A DNA stretch of 64,000 nt, from the NCBI GenBank assembly GCA_047972135.1, contig JBKEAJ010000130.1, positions 1 to 64,000 on the forward strand, given 5' to 3'. The notes under the pieces are model-generated. The model saw only the letters and a list, made by a program, of their open reading frames with translations. It was not told where the DNA came from and made no database searches. Within the stretch, counting starts at the first letter, position 1. Each line of letters begins with the position of its first letter. Positions 63,592-64,000 of the stretch are shown here, piece after piece. A program made the position numbers and the translations under genes. This DNA comes from JBKEAJ01 sp047972135. Its GTDB lineage: Bacteria > Bacteroidota > Bacteroidia > Bacteroidales > Prolixibacteraceae.

Positions 63592-63679
63592 GGCTGTCAG
63601 TCCGAAGATCCGAAAACCCAAACATCTAAACATTCGAGCATGAAGAGGTGAAAAAAAGAGAACTAATAAAAGATCTACT

Positions 63680-64000
63680 ATGACTCGCCCGACAACAAAA
63701 GAGCAACTTGTAGAAACAGGGAATAAGAACTTTGAAAAGCTGTTCGACCTCATCAGCACAATGACGGAGGTGGAGCAAAATCAAACCTTTGCTTTTGAGG
63801 ATAGAGACCGAAACATTCGGGATGTTCTGGTGCATCTGTACGAATGGCATCAGTTGTTGTTGCACTGGGTGAAGGAAAATCAGGCGGGAAATAGCACTCC
63901 CTTTCTGCCCGAACCATATAACTGGAAAACATATCCACAAATGAATATCGAATTTTGGGAAAAGCATCAAAAAACTCCTCTAGATAAATCAGTCTCGCTA
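63680..64000 (+). CDS. ClbS/DfsB-family four-helix protein (partial, runs off the window)
   Basis: 107 codons from ATG to the window end, with no stop. The start MTRPTTKEQLVETGNKNFE, the FAFEDRDRNIRDVLVHLYEW HQLLLHW helix pair with its conserved His residues, and FLPEPYNWKTYPQMN IEFW match the ClbS/DfsB (DUF1706) family of DinB-like four-helix bundles. ClbS hydrolyses the genotoxin colibactin, but most members have no known substrate. Helix 4 and the C-terminus are outside the window. It stands alone after a repeat-rich spacer. Confidence 0.85.
   Translation, partial: MTRPTTKEQLVETGNKNFEKLFDLISTMTEVEQNQTFAFEDRDRNIRDVLVHLYEWHQLLLHWVKENQAGNSTPFLPEPYNWKTYPQMNIEFWEKHQKTPLDKSVSL

Larger units (their letters stand above)
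63342..63679. other. Repeat-rich spacer before the final gene
   Basis: Contents: gtttaatcgtttaagggtta motifs, tgctgtatgccgtatgccgt and ggctttaggctataagc elements, palindromic repeat copy 13, the GGGCAGAA palindrome, and about 90 bp of unique sequence before the start at 63680. Confidence 0.75.

Noticed and set aside
63451..63651. Small proteins starting near palindromic repeats (for example TSLRGAGDEAISC-type frames)
   Set aside because: The same peptide can be read from most repeat copies and has no conserved flanking start context; it is translated repeat.
1..64000. rRNA, tRNA or riboswitch genes
   Set aside because: I scanned the spacers for cloverleaf-like and conserved rRNA or riboswitch motifs and saw none; this was by eye and could miss a diverged element.

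Overview
The window looks like chromosome of an anaerobic or fermentative member of the Bacteroidetes (Bacteroidales-like). Support: a SusC/SusD pair with a GH109-type enzyme nearby, the gene order sigma-54 activator - lptE - TPR protein - secG - groES - groEL, A-rich leaders instead of strong Shine-Dalgarno sites, and a giant secreted protein with DUF285 and GEVED-type domains. No rRNA, tRNA or CRISPR array was recognised.

Layout. 1-9.1 kb (minus): a giant secreted surface protein whose C-terminal part is a precise 300-bp tandem repeat carrying an in-frame stop. 9.6-11.45 kb: remnant of a second minus-strand gene abutting an intact IS3-family element. 11.7-14.4 kb: polA, followed by a TTTAGGG heptamer array. 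14.7-19.7 kb: susC/susD. 19.9-22.5 kb (minus): an EEP-family phosphodiesterase-like protein and a GH109-like Tat protein. 23.2-28.9 kb (minus): groEL, groES, secG, a Pro/Glu/Gln-rich TPR protein, lptE and a sigma-54 activator.

29.2-53.8 kb (plus) is the most unusual part: a co-directional cluster, often with overlapping genes. It encodes a ferredoxin-like protein, a radical SAM enzyme, a DUF116-polyprenyl synthase fusion, two alpha/alpha-barrel terpene-cyclase-like proteins (one with a DADDT class II motif), four PQQ-like beta-propeller proteins with different membrane attachments, two NHL-type propellers, a Tat-exported polyferredoxin, a NosR/NapH-like membrane ferredoxin, a small Cys-rich Tat-like protein, a NuoE-NuoF-ferredoxin fusion, a NuoG-N-like protein and a MacB-like ABC pair. 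I infer a NADH-linked membrane redox system coupled to an unknown terpenoid, with electrons or substrate passed to periplasmic propeller proteins. No hydrogenase, complex I core or N2O reductase catalytic subunit is present, so the substrate is unknown.

53.9-64 kb: a GT4 glycosyltransferase, aquaglyceroporin, CobW-type GTPase, LytS/LytTR two-component pair, SUI1 factor, SNF2 helicase and the start of a ClbS/DfsB-like protein. Intergenic regions are packed with dispersed repeats: at least 13 copies of a ~75-bp imperfect palindrome, a branched CCACC element, TTTAGGG/TTTAGAG heptamers and a repeated A-rich leader directly upstream of several start codons. One leader, with a 27-codon reading frame, is duplicated before two unrelated genes on opposite strands.
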